A stretch of DNA of 64,000 nucleotides from Caballeronia sp. TF1N1 (GCF_022878925.1 NZ_CP084626.1:248001-312000), one strand, 5' to 3'. Shown: positions 37,902-48,809, counted from the stretch's first letter. Program-made: numbers and translations. The notes: generated by a model not told the origin, from the letters alone.

Positions 37902-38336
37902 ATGGACTGTGTGTTTTGCCGTGAAGACGGCGGCGAGGTACTGTGGGCGGACGACGCATTGCGCGTCGTCCTCGCCGATGAGGCCGACTGGCCCGGCTTG
38001 TGCCGCGTGATCTGGAGCGCGCATATCGCCGAGATGTCGGATCTGCAAGACGCCGACCGCGCGCGCTTGATGACCGCCGTCAACTGCGTCGAGCGCGCCA
38101 TGCGGCGCATTCTCGTGCCGGAGAAGGTCAATCTGGCGAGTCTCGGCAATCAGGTGCCCCACGTGCATTGGCACGTCATTCCGCGCTTTTCCAACGATTC
38201 CCGCTTTCCTCTGCCCATTTGGGCGCCGCGTCAGCGCACCGTTTCCGAAGCGCAGCTTTCGAAGCGCCGAGCGCAGGCCACCTTACTGCGCGAAGCCGTG
38301 CGCCATGAGCTGAATCAGGTCTTCGGCTCTCCATAA
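37902..38336 (+). CDS. HIT-family nucleotide-binding protein
   Basis: 144 residues. The histidine triad is 'HVHWHVIP' near residue 85, with 'NLASLGNQVPHVH' preceding it. Members hydrolyse nucleoside phosphoramidates or dinucleotides. It begins 36 bp after the large oxidoreductase and precedes DUF971 by 29 bp, so likely part of the same transcript. Confidence 0.92.
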   Translation: MDCVFCREDGGEVLWADDALRVVLADEADWPGLCRVIWSAHIAEMSDLQDADRARLMTAVNCVERAMRRILVPEKVNLASLGNQVPHVHWHVIPRFSNDSRFPLPIWAPRQRTVSEAQLSKRRAQATLLREAVRHELNQVFGSP

Positions 38337-38365
38337 GACAACATCATCAAAAGCCAGGGCTTCCC

Positions 38366-38776
38366 ATGAGCGGACTCACTTCCACGACGCCGATTCCCAC
38401 CGGCGTCGTCGTGCATTCGAAATCCCGCGTGCTCGAACTGCAATATGCGGACGACACGTCGTATCGCGTGCCATTCGAACTGCTGCGCGTTTATTCGCCT
38501 TCCGCCGAGGTTCAGGGCCACGGTCCCGGCCAGGAAACGCTACAGACCGGCAAGCGCGATGTCACGCTGATCGGCGTCGATGCGGTCGGTCACTACGCGC
38601 TGCAGCTGAACTTTTCGGACGGGCACAATACCGGTATCTATTCCTGGGACATTCTTCACAAGCTGGCGACGCGGCAGGACGATTTGTGGCGCGAGTATCT
38701 GGCGAAACTGGAAGCTGCCGGCCTCGACCGCGACGCGCCCATGACGGCGAAGGCGTCCGGCGGGCATTGCCACTAA
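38366..38776 (+). CDS. DUF971 (gamma-butyrobetaine-hydroxylase-like N-terminal) protein
   Basis: 136 residues; the DUF971 fold covers ~10-110 with '[27 protein letters not shown]' and '[19 protein letters not shown]'. In many proteobacteria this gene sits beside ubiE. The C-terminal His-containing tail 'GGHCH' might bind metal. Molecular role unknown; a link to Fe-S or quinone biology is only suggested by neighbourhood. Confidence 0.9.
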   Translation: MSGLTSTTPIPTGVVVHSKSRVLELQYADDTSYRVPFELLRVYSPSAEVQGHGPGQETLQTGKRDVTLIGVDAVGHYALQLNFSDGHNTGIYSWDILHKLATRQDDLWREYLAKLEAAGLDRDAPMTAKASGGHCH

Positions 38777-38870
38777 ACTCGAACTCAATCCAAATACGCG
38801 GCATAACGCCGCGGACCCGGCGCGATGCTTGCGCGGGTACACGACAAACGACAGGCGAGGAATCAGCGCG

Positions 38871-39602
38871 ATGAGCAAGACCCACTTCGGATACGAAACG
38901 GTCGACGAGCAGGACAAGGCGAAGAAAGTGGCGGGCGTGTTCCACTCCGTCGCGGGCAACTACGACTTGATGAACGACCTGATGTCCGGCGGACTGCATC
39001 GGATCTGGAAGCATTTCACGATCGGGCAGGCGCGAGTGCGGCCGGGCTACAAGGTGCTGGATCTGGCAGGCGGCACGGGCGATCTGGCGATGGCTTTCGC
39101 AAGGCAAGCGGGCGAAAGCGGCGAAGTCTGGCACACGGACATCAATGAATCGATGTTGCGCGTCGGGCGCGACCGGTTGGTCGACAAAGGCGTGATTACG
39201 CCCGCGCTCCTGTGCGACGCCGAGAAGATTCCTTTCCCGGACAATTATTTCAATGTGGTTACAGTCGCCTTCGGTCTACGCAACATGACCCACAAAGAGC
39301 GCGCGCTTGCCGAAATGCAGCGTGTGCTGAAGCCCGGTGGCCGTTTGCTCGTTCTGGAGTTTTCGAAGGTTTGGGAGCCGCTGAAGAAGCCGTACGATAT
39401 CTACAGTTTCAAGATTTTGCCGTGGCTTGGCGAGAAAGTTGCGAAGGATGCGGACAGCTATCGCTACCTTGCAGAATCCATCCGCATGCATCCCGACCAG
39501 GAAACTTTAAAAACAATGATGGAACAAGCTGGCTTGGATCGAGTCGAATATTACAATTTGTCAGGTGGCGTGGTAGCGTTACACGTCGGGACCAAATTTT
39601 AG
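38871..39602 (+). CDS. ubiE: Ubiquinone/menaquinone C-methyltransferase UbiE
   Basis: SAM-dependent C-methylation of the benzoquinol ring in ubiquinone synthesis. 243 residues from the ATG at 38871. '[25 protein letters not shown]', SAM motif I '[12 protein letters not shown]', '[13 protein letters not shown]' and '[12 protein letters not shown]' at the C-terminus are the diagnostic UbiE blocks. Confidence 0.97.
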   Translation: MSKTHFGYETVDEQDKAKKVAGVFHSVAGNYDLMNDLMSGGLHRIWKHFTIGQARVRPGYKVLDLAGGTGDLAMAFARQAGESGEVWHTDINESMLRVGRDRLVDKGVITPALLCDAEKIPFPDNYFNVVTVAFGLRNMTHKERALAEMQRVLKPGGRLLVLEFSKVWEPLKKPYDIYSFKILPWLGEKVAKDADSYRYLAESIRMHPDQETLKTMMEQAGLDRVEYYNLSGGVVALHVGTKF

Positions 39603-39627
39603 TGTTCCACTCTTAATAGGATTCGAA

Positions 39628-40632
39628 ATGTCCGATTCGCGCATACCCCAATCCCGGGGTTTCCTGAGCAGCATGTTCAGGAAGGCCGGAATCTTGGCGC
39701 TCGCTGGCGTTATCACGGTTGGCGCAATCTACACTGAAGATGCAGATGCCCGTCGCATGGGCGGCGGCCGCAGCATGGGCCGTCAGTCGGCAACTGCCAC
39801 CCAGCAGCATCAGGCGACGCCGCCGTCACAGTCCATGCAGCAAGGCCAGGCCGCGCAGGCTCAGCGCGCACCGGCCGCGCCCGCCGCGGCGGCGGCCGCG
39901 CAACCGGCACGCAACCGCTGGCTCGGACCGCTCGCAGGTTTGGCGGCGGGTCTCGGTATCGCGGCGCTGTTGTCGCACTTCGGCTTGGGCGAAGCCTTCG
40001 CCGGCGCCATGGCCAATATGATCATCATCGGCTTGATCGTGCTCGCGGCCGTCATGTTGTTCCGCTTCTTCATGCGCCGCCGTCAAGCGAATCAGGGCAA
40101 CACGCCCGCATACGCTGGCGCTTCGGGCGCGGCGTCGCCTTACGGCGCAATGGCGCGTACGGACTTGAACCAGGAGCCGCCGCAAACGCCGCGTTCCACG
40201 AGCCTCGGTGCAACTTATATCGATTCGCCGAACCAGCCGCCGGTGACAAACCCGAACGTGCCGGCCGGCTTTGATACGGAAGCGTTCGTGCGCAACGCAA
40301 AGGTCTACTTCGTGCGCCTGCAGGACGCGTGGGATCGCGGCAATGTCAACGACATCCGTGAGTTCACGACGCCCGAAATGTTCGCCGAAGTGAAACTCGA
40401 CGTCGATGCGCGCGGTAGCACGCCAAACCGTACAGACGTCGTGCAACTCAATGCCGATCTGCTCGGCGTCGAAGACCGCGCGAACGAGTATCTGGCAAGC
40501 GTGCGTTTCCACGGCCTCATTCGCGAGTCCGAGGGTTCAGCGGCCGAACCGTTCGTCGAAGTGTGGAATCTCTCGAAGCAGAAGACGGGCAACGAAGGCT
40601 GGCTGCTGGCAGGTATTCAGCAAGTCAGTTGA
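39628..40632 (+). CDS. Tim44-like domain membrane protein
   Basis: 334 residues. N-terminal signal/anchor (~17-34), Ala/Gln/Pro-rich linker, a Gly-rich hydrophobic pair at ~92-146 ('LGPLAGLAAGLGIAALLSHFG', 'MIIIGLIVLAAVMLFRFFM' as separate segments), and a Tim44-like domain from ~215 to the end. Such proteins accompany ubiE/ubiJ/ubiB in betaproteobacteria; function not established. 25 bp after ubiE. Confidence 0.88.
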   Translation: MSDSRIPQSRGFLSSMFRKAGILALAGVITVGAIYTEDADARRMGGGRSMGRQSATATQQHQATPPSQSMQQGQAAQAQRAPAAPAAAAAAQPARNRWLGPLAGLAAGLGIAALLSHFGLGEAFAGAMANMIIIGLIVLAAVMLFRFFMRRRQANQGNTPAYAGASGAASPYGAMARTDLNQEPPQTPRSTSLGATYIDSPNQPPVTNPNVPAGFDTEAFVRNAKVYFVRLQDAWDRGNVNDIREFTTPEMFAEVKLDVDARGSTPNRTDVVQLNADLLGVEDRANEYLASVRFHGLIRESEGSAAEPFVEVWNLSKQKTGNEGWLLAGIQQVS

Positions 40633-40708
40633 GTTGTTGATCCAATTGCGCCCGGTCGAAAGACCGGGGGCGGCGGCCGGTATCACGCCGGTTGCGAAGG
40701 TAGAATAG

Positions 40709-40744
40709 AAACCCGCGCCGGTCACCGCTGGCGCGGGTTTTTTC
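40709..40744 (+). terminator. Terminator between Tim44 gene and ubiJ
   Basis: Stem AAACCCGCGCC/GGCGCGGGTTT with a 10-base loop, then a run of T. It ends only 13 bp before the ubiJ ATG, so either ubiJ-ubiB has a promoter inside the Tim44 gene or termination is partial. Confidence 0.85.
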
Positions 40745-40756
40745 ATCTCAGAGCCG

Positions 40757-41449
40757 ATGACGAACGCAGACGAATCCGCCCGTTTCGCAGTAAATCCTGC
40801 CTTCAAGACCGCATCCGGTGCCTTCTCGGCCGTGGTGAACCATCTGCTCGTGCGCGAGCCGTGGGCGCTCGAACGCGTCAAGCCTTACGCCGGCAAGTGC
40901 GTCAAGCTGACTTGCGGACCTGTTCCCATCGCGCTCGTGGTGCAACCGGGCGGTCTCTTTGCCGCGACGAGCGAAGGTGAAGCCGGGCGTTTCGACGTCA
41001 CCATCGCGGTTCCGCTCGACGCGTTGCCCGCGTTCCTGCAAGGCGGCCAGGCGGCCGTGATGAAGCACGTTCGAATCGAAGGCGATGCCGAGTTCGCCAC
41101 GACGCTCGCCAAACTCGCCGAAAACTTGCGCTGGGACCCGGAAGAGGATCTGGCGCGCGTGATAGGCGACGCGCCCGCGCATCGCGTCGGGCGAATCGCG
41201 CGGACGGTTCAGGAGCAGGCGCAACGCACCGGCCGCAATCTGCTGGATACGGTCGCCGAATATCTGCTCGACGAACGTCCGCAACTCGTACGCAAAAGCG
41301 CGCTCGACGGTTTCAACGCCGAGCTTTCCGCGACGCGCGACGCCCTGGCGCGCCTCGAAAAGCGTATCGAAAGACTGGAAAGACGACAACCGGAACGCGG
41401 CGCCTCAGCGCGGCCCGGTGGCGAGTCCGTGCGCGACTCGCGCGAATAA
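40757..41449 (+). CDS. ubiJ: SCP2-domain ubiquinone accessory factor UbiJ
   Basis: 230 residues. N-terminal SCP2 lipid-binding domain (~15-125), then helices ending in a coiled coil ('TRDALARLEKRIERLERRQ') as in UbiJ, which scaffolds the soluble Ubi complex. Followed 21 bp later by ubiB. An SCP2 domain alone is not diagnostic; the name rests on coiled coil plus gene order. Confidence 0.87.
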   Translation: MTNADESARFAVNPAFKTASGAFSAVVNHLLVREPWALERVKPYAGKCVKLTCGPVPIALVVQPGGLFAATSEGEAGRFDVTIAVPLDALPAFLQGGQAAVMKHVRIEGDAEFATTLAKLAENLRWDPEEDLARVIGDAPAHRVGRIARTVQEQAQRTGRNLLDTVAEYLLDERPQLVRKSALDGFNAELSATRDALARLEKRIERLERRQPERGASARPGGESVRDSRE

Positions 41450-41470
41450 CGAGCTGAAGCGAAACCGAAT

Positions 41471-43048
41471 ATGCGTTTTCTGCGTTTCCTCAAAATATTC
41501 TTCACGATTGTCCGCTTCGGGCTCGACGAGCTGGTGATGAGCGGCATCAACGATCGTCGCGTGCGCTATCTCATGCGCATCACGACGTTCGGCCGCAAAT
41601 TCGAAGTGGCGCGCGGCATCCGGCTGCGCCTCGCACTGGAAAGTCTCGGCCCCATCTTCGTCAAGTTCGGTCAGGTGTTGTCGACGCGGCGCGATCTGCT
41701 GCCCGTCGATATCGCGGATGAACTCGCCAAGCTGCAGGATCAGGTTCCGCCCTTCGATTCGGCGGTGGCAATGGAGATCATCGAAAAATCGCTGGGCGCG
41801 CCTATCGACGTGTTGTTCGACGATTTCGAGCGCGTGCCGGTGGCGTCGGCTTCCATCGCGCAAGTGCATTTCGCGAAAATCAAGCACGGCGAGCACGCGG
41901 GCAAGTCGGTCGCCGTGAAGGTGTTGCGCCCCGGCATGCTGCCGGTGATCGATTCGGATCTCGGCTTGCTGCGCGATGCCGCGACTTGGGCCGAACGCCT
42001 GTGGCCAGACGGACGGCGGCTGAAGCCGCGCGAAGTCGTCGCCGAATTCGACAAGTATCTGCACGACGAACTCGACCTCATGCGCGAAGCCGCCAACGGC
42101 AGTCAGTTGCGGCGCAATTTCGCGGGGCTCGATCTGCTGCTCGTGCCGGAAATGTACTGGGATTTGTCCGCGCCCACGGTGCTCGTGATGGAGCGCATGG
42201 TCGGCGTGCCGATCAGCCAGGTTGAAACGCTGCGCGCGGCGGGCGTCGATATTCCGAAGCTGGCGCGCGAAGGCGTGGAGATTTTCTTCACGCAAGTGTT
42301 CCGCGATGGCTTCTTTCACGCCGACATGCACCCCGGCAATATCCAGGTGAGTCTTGATCCGGCAACCTTCGGGCGCTATATCGCGCTGGACTTCGGCATC
42401 GTCGGGGCGCTGTCGGACTTCGACAAGAACTATCTCGCGCAGAACTTTCTGGCGTTCTTCAAGCGCGACTATCATCGCGTCGCCACGCTGCATCTGGAAT
42501 CCGGCTGGGTGCCACCGAGCACGCGCGTCGAGGAACTGGAAAGCGCGATCCGCGCCGTGTGCGAGCCGTACTTCGATCGCGCGCTCAAGGATATTTCCCT
42601 CGGTCAGGTGTTGATGCGGCTTTTCTCGACGTCGCGTCGTTTCAACGTCGAGATTCAGCCGCAACTCGTGCTCTTGCAGAAGACGATGCTGAACGTCGAA
42701 GGCCTGGGTCGTTCGCTCGATCCTGAACTCGATCTCTGGAAGACCGCGAAGCCGTATCTCGAACGCTGGATGAACGAACAGATCGGCTGGCGCGGCTGGT
42801 ACGAACGTCTGCAGTTAGAAGCGCCGCAATGGAGCAAGACCATTCCGCAGTTGCCGCGCCTGATTCATCACCTTCTGGCCGAGCATCACGACGCGCCCAA
42901 AGGCAGCAGCGACGAAACCATGCGCCTCTTGCTCGCGGAGCAAAAGCGCACGAACCGCTTGCTGATTACGCTGCTCGTGGTCGGACTCGTTGCCATGGCG
43001 GGTGCGGGCGTGGTTATCGCCCAGTTGTGGCTGGGGCACGGCGGATGA
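41471..43048 (+). CDS. ubiB: ABC1/ADCK-family ubiquinone protein kinase-like UbiB
   Basis: 525 residues. KxGQ-type motif '[16 protein letters not shown]' near 55-70, Ala-rich nucleotide loop 'ASASIAQVH', catalytic '[11 protein letters not shown]', metal-binding 'LDFGIVG'; one or two C-terminal membrane helices (~495-520). ATPase/atypical kinase needed for aerobic ubiquinone synthesis, anchored in the inner membrane. The stop overlaps the next ATG. Confidence 0.97.
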   Translation: MRFLRFLKIFFTIVRFGLDELVMSGINDRRVRYLMRITTFGRKFEVARGIRLRLALESLGPIFVKFGQVLSTRRDLLPVDIADELAKLQDQVPPFDSAVAMEIIEKSLGAPIDVLFDDFERVPVASASIAQVHFAKIKHGEHAGKSVAVKVLRPGMLPVIDSDLGLLRDAATWAERLWPDGRRLKPREVVAEFDKYLHDELDLMREAANGSQLRRNFAGLDLLLVPEMYWDLSAPTVLVMERMVGVPISQVETLRAAGVDIPKLAREGVEIFFTQVFRDGFFHADMHPGNIQVSLDPATFGRYIALDFGIVGALSDFDKNYLAQNFLAFFKRDYHRVATLHLESGWVPPSTRVEELESAIRAVCEPYFDRALKDISLGQVLMRLFSTSRRFNVEIQPQLVLLQKTMLNVEGLGRSLDPELDLWKTAKPYLERWMNEQIGWRGWYERLQLEAPQWSKTIPQLPRLIHHLLAEHHDAPKGSSDETMRLLLAEQKRTNRLLITLLVVGLVAMAGAGVVIAQLWLGHGG

Positions 43049-43653
43049 GCGATCCCAACGTCCCAACTTTCGATCATCGCGATCCCAATTCGCCTGATTT
43101 CTGGGACGAACGCTTCGACCGGCGTTTCATGCCGTGGGATCAGGCGGGCGTTCAGGAGGCGTTCAAGGCGTTTGCGGCGTCGCGCGCTTTGCACAATGTG
43201 CTGATTCCCGGTTGCGGCAGCGCGTATGAAGCGCTTTATCTGGCCGAGCGAAGCTGGACGGTGCGCGCGATCGACTTCTCGCCGGTCGCCGTCGCGACGG
43301 CACGCGCGCAACTGGGCGCGTATGGGAAAAACGTCGAAGAGGCGGATTTCTTCGCTTATCAGCCGCCGTTTTCGCCCGCGTGGATCTACGAGCGCGCGTT
43401 TCTTTGCGCGCTGCCGAAAATCCGCCGGGCCGATTACGCGCAGCGCATGGCCGATTTGCTCGAACCCGGCGCGCTTCTCGCGGGCTTCTATTTCCTCAGC
43501 GCGACGCCGAAAGGTCCGCCGTTCGGCATCGAACGCGATGAACTTCACGCGCTTCTTACGCCGCACTTCGAACTCATCGACGAGCGGGAAGTTCGAGACT
43601 CCATTCCCGTATTTGCCGGACGCGAACGCTGGATGACCTGGCGGCGCGCTTGA
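43045..43653 (+). CDS. TPMT-family SAM-dependent methyltransferase
   Basis: 202 residues from the ATG at 43045, which overlaps the ubiB stop (ATGA); the longer frame inside ubiB is ignored. '[20 protein letters not shown]' is the thiopurine-methyltransferase-type N-terminus; SAM motif '[16 protein letters not shown]' and 'AIDFSPVAV' follow. Target could be a thiol, selenol or a halide; not determinable. Translational coupling to ubiB is odd but seen in relatives. Confidence 0.88.
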   Translation: MSDPNVPTFDHRDPNSPDFWDERFDRRFMPWDQAGVQEAFKAFAASRALHNVLIPGCGSAYEALYLAERSWTVRAIDFSPVAVATARAQLGAYGKNVEEADFFAYQPPFSPAWIYERAFLCALPKIRRADYAQRMADLLEPGALLAGFYFLSATPKGPPFGIERDELHALLTPHFELIDEREVRDSIPVFAGRERWMTWRRA

Positions 43654-43787
43654 AATTCGGCATCGACGCCTCCATTTAGCGGCAGGAAGTCGTGGCCGGA
43701 AACCCCCGAAAATCGCGGGTCAAAATCCGTTTGCGGCTATAATTCAAGGCTTTGCAAGCGTCGACAGATCATTGTAGGGATAGCACC

Positions 43788-44177
43788 ATGCCGATTTACG
43801 CGTACCGCTGCGCCTCCTGCGGCCACGAAAAAGACGTGCTTCAGAAAATGAGCGACGCACCGCTCACGCAATGTCCCGCTTGCGGACAGGCCACGTTTTC
43901 GAAACAGGTCACTGCCGCCGGATTCCAGTTGAAGGGTTCGGGCTGGTATGTCACCGATTTTCGCGGCGGCAATAACGGCGGCAAGGCCAAGGACGCGGCG
44001 GCGCCCGCCAAATCGGAGAACGGCTCTTCGGATGCGCCCGCGGCTTCGTCGGAAGCTGGCAGTTCAGGCAATGCAAACGCCTCGAATGACACCGGCGCGA
44101 AGGCGTCGTCCTCGGAAGCGTCGAAGCCTGCAAGCAGTACGCCTTCTTCCGGCACATCCACGTCGGGCGCGGCCTGA
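43788..44177 (+). CDS. FmdB-family zinc-ribbon protein
   Basis: 129 residues from the ATG at 43788. Zinc ribbon in the first 45 residues: 'MPIYAYRCASCGHEKDVLQKM' core with CxxC, then 'QCPACGQ' and the 'KQVTAAGFQLKGSGWYVTD' block. The remaining ~70 residues are low-complexity Ala/Ser/Gly/Lys. Function unknown; conserved next to DUF502 and aspS. Confidence 0.92.
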   Translation: MPIYAYRCASCGHEKDVLQKMSDAPLTQCPACGQATFSKQVTAAGFQLKGSGWYVTDFRGGNNGGKAKDAAAPAKSENGSSDAPAASSEAGSSGNANASNDTGAKASSSEASKPASSTPSSGTSTSGAA

Positions 44178-44330
44178 GCGGCTGAACGCAAGAGCGCGGC
44201 CATTGCGCGATATGCATGCCGTCCGGCATCTCCGGGCGAATATCGCTGTCGCGCTCGTCGATTCGGGCATCCGCCAGCCGTTTCGAACTGAAACGGTGCA
44301 ACCTTCGGCTAAGACCTTAGCGACTACAAC

Positions 44331-44993
44331 GTGACGACAAAAAAGACTACGCTGAAATCCGTGTTTCTGACTGGCCTGCTCGTGCTGGTGCCTTTGGCCA
44401 TCACGCTGTGGGTGCTCGGCCTCGTCATCGGAACCATGGATCAGACGCTGCTCCTGCTGCCCGAATCATGGCAGCCCGAGCGCATCTTCGGTTTCCATTT
44501 GCCTGGACTGGGCGCGGTACTGACCATCGCGTTCATTTTTATCGTCGGCTTGCTGACGCAGAACTTCATCGGGCAGAAACTCGTATTGTGGTGGGACGCC
44601 ATCGTGCGCCACATTCCGGTGGTTGGGCCGCTGTACACGAGCGTGAAGCAAGTGTCGGACACGCTGCTTTCGTCGAGCGGCAATGCGTTTCGCAAGGCGT
44701 TGCTCATCGAATATCCGCGCAAGGGCTCCTACACCATCGGGTTCCTGACGGGCATTCCGGGTGGCGACGTCCTGAATCATCTGGAGGGCGATCACGTGAG
44801 CGTCTATGTGCCGACCACGCCGAATCCGACCTCCGGCTTTTTTCTGATGATGCCGAAAAGCGAAGTCGTCGAACTGGATATGACCGTCGACGCCGCACTG
44901 AAGTACATCGTCTCGATGGGCGTGGTAGCCCCGGCGCCGAGCGCACCGATCCCGGTCGCGCCTGCCCGCCGCCCCACCGAGCCGCCGATGTAA
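44331..44993 (+). CDS. DUF502-family membrane protein
   Basis: 220 residues with two hydrophobic segments (~10-33 and ~62-85) and '[20 protein letters not shown]', '[18 protein letters not shown]' blocks that define DUF502. The frame starts with GTG at 44331; no better ATG exists. Function unknown. Pro/Ala-rich tail. It lies 97 bp before aspS. Confidence 0.92.
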   Translation: MTTKKTTLKSVFLTGLLVLVPLAITLWVLGLVIGTMDQTLLLLPESWQPERIFGFHLPGLGAVLTIAFIFIVGLLTQNFIGQKLVLWWDAIVRHIPVVGPLYTSVKQVSDTLLSSSGNAFRKALLIEYPRKGSYTIGFLTGIPGGDVLNHLEGDHVSVYVPTTPNPTSGFFLMMPKSEVVELDMTVDAALKYIVSMGVVAPAPSAPIPVAPARRPTEPPM

Positions 44994-45090
44994 TGCCGGC
45001 ACGCGCGCCAAACGTGAGTCAGTCAGTCATCAAGAACATGACCACAGCGCGCGAGCCGTTGATCAACGAACAACGAAAGACACAAACATC

Positions 45091-46893
45091 ATGTCGATGC
45101 GATCTGAATACTGCGGTCTGGTGACCGAGGCCCTGCTGGGCCAAACCGTTTCGCTGTGTGGCTGGGTGCATCGCCGCCGCGATCACGGCGGCGTTATCTT
45201 CATCGACTTGCGCGATCGCGAAGGGCTCGTTCAGGTCGTCTGCGACCCGGACCGCGCCGATATGTTCAAGGTGGCCGAAGGCGTGCGCAACGAGTTCTGT
45301 GTGCGCGTTCAGGGCGTGGTACGCAACCGTCCGGAAGGCACGATCAATACCAATCTGACGAGCGGCAAGATCGAAGTGCTGTGCCACGAGCTGACCGTGC
45401 TGAACGCATCGGTCACGCCGCCGTTCCAGCTCGACGACGACAACCTCTCCGAAACCACGCGCCTCACGCATCGCGTGCTCGACCTGCGTCGTCCGCAGAT
45501 GCAGAAGAACCTGCGTTTGCGTTATCGCGTGGCGATCGAAGTGCGCAAGTATCTCGACGCGCAAGGTTTCATCGACATCGAAACGCCGATGTTGACCAAG
45601 AGCACGCCCGAAGGCGCGCGCGATTACCTGGTGCCGTCGCGCGTGAACGCGGGCCAGTTCTTCGCGCTGCCGCAATCGCCGCAATTGTTCAAGCAATTGC
45701 TGATGGTCGCGAACTTCGACCGTTACTACCAGATCACCAAGTGTTTCCGCGACGAAGACCTGCGCGCCGACCGTCAGCCGGAATTCACGCAGATCGACTG
45801 TGAAACCTCGTTCCTGACGGAACAGGAAATTCGCGATCTGTTCGAGAACATGATCCGCCACGTCTTCAAGGAGACGATGGACGTCGCGTTGCCCGAGGAA
45901 TTCCCGGTCATGCTGTACTCGGAAGCCATGCGTCGTTTCGGCTCCGACAAGCCCGACCTGCGCGTGAAGCTGGAATTCGCGGATCTCACCGACGCGGTGA
46001 AGGACGTCGACTTCAAGGTGTTCAGCATGCCCGCCAACTCGAAAGACGGCCGCGTGGCCGCCTTGCGCGTGCCGAAGGGCAGCGAACTTTCGCGTGGCGA
46101 TATCGACGGCTACACGGAATTCGTGCGTATCTACGGCGCGAAGGGTCTTGCGTGGATCAAGGTCAACGACAAGGCGCGTGGTCGTGACGGCCTGCAGAGC
46201 CCGATCGTCAAGAACCTGCATGACGCAGCGCTCGCAGCCATTCTCGAGCGTACCGGCGCGCAAGACGGCGACATCGTTTTCTTCGCGGCGGATCGCGCGA
46301 AGGTCGTGAACGACAGCCTCGGCGCGCTGCGCCTGAAGATCGGTCATTCGGAATTCGGCAAGTCCACGGGTCTGCTGGAAACAGGCTGGAAGCCGCTGTG
46401 GGTGATCGACTTCCCGATGTTCGAATACGACGAAGGCGAGAACCGTTACGTGGCCGCGCATCATCCGTTCACGAGCCCGAAGGACGAGCATCTCGAATAT
46501 CTCGAAACCGATCCGGGCCGCTGTCTCGCGAAGGCGTACGACATGGTTCTGAACGGCTGGGAAATCGGCGGCGGCTCGGTGCGGATCTTCCAGGAAGACG
46601 TGCAGAGCAAGGTGTTCCGCGCGCTCAAGATCGGCGCTGAAGAAGCGCGCCTGAAGTTCGGCTTCCTGCTCGACGCGTTGCAGTACGGCGCGCCGCCGCA
46701 TGGTGGCATTGCGTTCGGTCTGGATCGCATCGTCACGCTGATGTCCGGCGCCGATTCCATCCGCGACGTAATTGCGTTCCCGAAGACGCAGCGTGCGCAG
46801 GACTTGCTCACGCAAGCGCCCAGCGAAGTGGACGAGCGCCAGTTGCGCGAGTTGCATATTCGCTTGCGTCAGCCGGAGCAGAAGGCGCAGTAA
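45091..46893 (+). CDS. aspS: Aspartyl-tRNA synthetase
   Basis: Charges tRNA-Asp, class IIb. 600 residues: OB-fold anticodon domain ('[22 protein letters not shown]'), class II motif 2 '[18 protein letters not shown]', bacterial GAD insertion (~300-420) and motif 3 '[14 protein letters not shown]'. Many Burkholderiaceae lack AsnRS and use a non-discriminating AspRS with GatCAB; sequence here cannot decide that. Heads an aspS-nudB-clsB group. Confidence 0.97.
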   Translation: MSMRSEYCGLVTEALLGQTVSLCGWVHRRRDHGGVIFIDLRDREGLVQVVCDPDRADMFKVAEGVRNEFCVRVQGVVRNRPEGTINTNLTSGKIEVLCHELTVLNASVTPPFQLDDDNLSETTRLTHRVLDLRRPQMQKNLRLRYRVAIEVRKYLDAQGFIDIETPMLTKSTPEGARDYLVPSRVNAGQFFALPQSPQLFKQLLMVANFDRYYQITKCFRDEDLRADRQPEFTQIDCETSFLTEQEIRDLFENMIRHVFKETMDVALPEEFPVMLYSEAMRRFGSDKPDLRVKLEFADLTDAVKDVDFKVFSMPANSKDGRVAALRVPKGSELSRGDIDGYTEFVRIYGAKGLAWIKVNDKARGRDGLQSPIVKNLHDAALAAILERTGAQDGDIVFFAADRAKVVNDSLGALRLKIGHSEFGKSTGLLETGWKPLWVIDFPMFEYDEGENRYVAAHHPFTSPKDEHLEYLETDPGRCLAKAYDMVLNGWEIGGGSVRIFQEDVQSKVFRALKIGAEEARLKFGFLLDALQYGAPPHGGIAFGLDRIVTLMSGADSIRDVIAFPKTQRAQDLLTQAPSEVDERQLRELHIRLRQPEQKAQ

Positions 46894-46920
46894 CGCGCGT
46901 TCGCTACAGCACGATGAAGA

Positions 46921-46941
46921 AGGCGCCAAGTGCGCCTTTTT
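46921..46941 (+). terminator. Short terminator-like hairpin after aspS
   Basis: AGGCGC/GCGCCT with a 5-base loop and five T, 28 bp after aspS. The stem is short, so read-through to nudB is likely. Confidence 0.6.
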
Positions 46942-47003
46942 CCGTTTTTGCGTTACAGTCATTCGCCATAGAGGCACACAATGAAACGCGCGCATAAACC
47001 GTC

Positions 47004-47480
47004 ATGCTCAAGCCGCCGAAAATCCCTGAATCCGTACTCGTCGTCATTCACACGCCAATGCTCGATGTGCTCATCATCGAACGCGCGGATCACGAGGGCT
47101 TCTGGCAGTCCGTGACGGGTTCGAAGGACCGTATCGACGAGCCGCTTGCCGAGACCGCCGCGCGCGAAGTGCAAGAGGAAACGGGGATCGTGATCGGCAG
47201 TCCGCTCGTGCCGGAGAACGCGTTGCTCGACTGGAATCACAGCATTCAGTACGAGATCTATCCGCGGTGGCGGCATCGCTATGCCGAAGGCGTCACGCAC
47301 AATACCGAACACCAGTTCAGCCTGCTCGTGCCGCACTGTCTCGAAGTGACACTCGCGCCGCGCGAACACACTTCACACTTGTGGCTGCCTCTGCGCGAAG
47401 CCGCGGATCGCTGCTTCTCGTGGTCGAACCGCGAAGCCATTTTGCAATTGCCCGAGCGCCTCGCGGCGCATAGCCGGTGA
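47004..47480 (+). CDS. nudB: Dihydroneopterin triphosphate diphosphatase NudB
   Basis: Removes pyrophosphate from dihydroneopterin triphosphate in folate synthesis. 158 residues with a full Nudix box: 'GSKDRIDEP' then 'AAREVQEETGI' at ~32-54. 'SVLVVIHTPMLDVLIIERAD' is the usual NudB start. Overlaps clsB by one base. Confidence 0.93.
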   Translation: MLKPPKIPESVLVVIHTPMLDVLIIERADHEGFWQSVTGSKDRIDEPLAETAAREVQEETGIVIGSPLVPENALLDWNHSIQYEIYPRWRHRYAEGVTHNTEHQFSLLVPHCLEVTLAPREHTSHLWLPLREAADRCFSWSNREAILQLPERLAAHSR

Positions 47481-48757
47481 TGGACATTCGCCCGCGACGC
47501 AAATTCAAGCGGCTGCGCGAGGCGCTTTTCTCGGGCCGTCGGCCGTCGCGTCTGTGCTTCACGTCGGGCAATCACGTTCGTATCTTCAAGTGCGGCGTGC
47601 AGTTCTTCCCGGCGTTGATAGAGCGCATCGACAATGCGCGCACGTCGGTGTCGCTGGAAACGTATATCTTCGCCAACGACGACATCGGCCGCGCTGTCTC
47701 CGATGCGCTCGTGCGCGCGGCCCAACGCGGCGTGACGGTGCGCGTGATCACCGATGGCATCGGCACCGACAGCAAACTGCCGATGTTCACGCTCTGGAAG
47801 GAAAGCGGCGTCGAGCATCGCATTTACAATCCGCATCTTTTGTTCGGGCCGCAAGGATGGTCGCGCACGCATCGCAAGCTCGCGATCGTCGACGAGACCT
47901 ACGCGTTTTGCGGCGGCATCAATATCGTCGACGATTACGATCAGAACGGCACGCGCCTCGAACAACCACGCTGGGACTTCGCGATGGAAGCGCAAGGTCC
48001 GGTAGTGAAGGACGTAGGCGAAGCGATCGATTTGCAATGGCAACGTATTCGTCTTGGCGTGAAACCGCGTCAGCCGCGCCAGCCGGGATGCGAGCCCGAG
48101 CCGCAGCAAAGCCGCTGGAGCGCGCGCCGTTCGATGCGCGCGCGCAAACGCGCCCAGCTCGGCGAAATCCACGCCGTCGATCAGCCGTGCGTCGCTTTCG
48201 TCGCGCGCGATAATCTGTTGAACCGGCGAGCCATCGAGAAGGCGTATCTGCGTGCCATCTCGCATGCGGAAAGCGAAGTGCTGCTCGCGAATCCTTACTT
48301 CATGCCTGGACGGAAACTGCGGCGTGCGCTCGTGTATGCGGCACGGCGCGGCGTGCGCGTTTCACTGCTGATTGGCCGCAAGGAATTCGTGGCGCTCGAC
48401 TACGCCACGCCGTTTCTCTATGGCAACCTGCTCAAGCACGGCGTGCGTATCGCCGAATATGAGAAAACCATGCTTCACGGCAAGGTCGCCGTCGTGGATT
48501 CCGACTGGGCAACCATCGGCTCCTCCAATTTAGACGCGCTCAGTCTCGTCTTGAATAACGAGGCCAACATGGTGCTCGTGAATCACCCGGAAATCGCCGG
48601 TTTGCACGACGCCATCCTCAACGCCTTCGACGAAGGCCGTCCTATCGACCAGAAGCATTACGCCGCGCGCCCCGTCACCGAGCGCATGCTGAGCTGGTTC
48701 GCCTACAACACTTATCGTCTGATGATGAAAGTCATCACGATCGGTCAATACGACTGA
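47480..48757 (+). CDS. clsB: Cardiolipin synthase B (phospholipase D family)
   Basis: 425 residues from the ATG at 47480, whose A is the last base of the nudB stop (TGATG). Two HKD motifs, 'HRKLAIVDETYAFCGG' (~128) and 'LHGKVAVVDSDWATIGSSNLD' core (~332), each with H-x-K-x4-D. Forms cardiolipin from phosphatidylglycerol (and PE) at the inner membrane. No N-terminal membrane helices, as expected for ClsB. Confidence 0.93.
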   Translation: MDIRPRRKFKRLREALFSGRRPSRLCFTSGNHVRIFKCGVQFFPALIERIDNARTSVSLETYIFANDDIGRAVSDALVRAAQRGVTVRVITDGIGTDSKLPMFTLWKESGVEHRIYNPHLLFGPQGWSRTHRKLAIVDETYAFCGGINIVDDYDQNGTRLEQPRWDFAMEAQGPVVKDVGEAIDLQWQRIRLGVKPRQPRQPGCEPEPQQSRWSARRSMRARKRAQLGEIHAVDQPCVAFVARDNLLNRRAIEKAYLRAISHAESEVLLANPYFMPGRKLRRALVYAARRGVRVSLLIGRKEFVALDYATPFLYGNLLKHGVRIAEYEKTMLHGKVAVVDSDWATIGSSNLDALSLVLNNEANMVLVNHPEIAGLHDAILNAFDEGRPIDQKHYAARPVTERMLSWFAYNTYRLMMKVITIGQYD

Positions 48758-48789
48758 TCACTACGATTTTGGCTCTCGATTCGTGTAGA

Positions 48790-48809
48790 TTGCTGCTGAC
48801 CAGCAGCAA
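48790..48809 (+). terminator. Hairpin after clsB
   Basis: TTGCTGCT-GACC-AGCAGCAA, perfect 8-bp arms, 33 bp after the clsB stop, followed by a weak T-containing stretch. Possible terminator. Confidence 0.45.

Noticed and set aside
45019..46995. 658-codon minus-strand ORF opposite aspS
   Set aside because: Mirror of the aspS frame with His/Arg-rich text and no domain; aspS is unmistakable.
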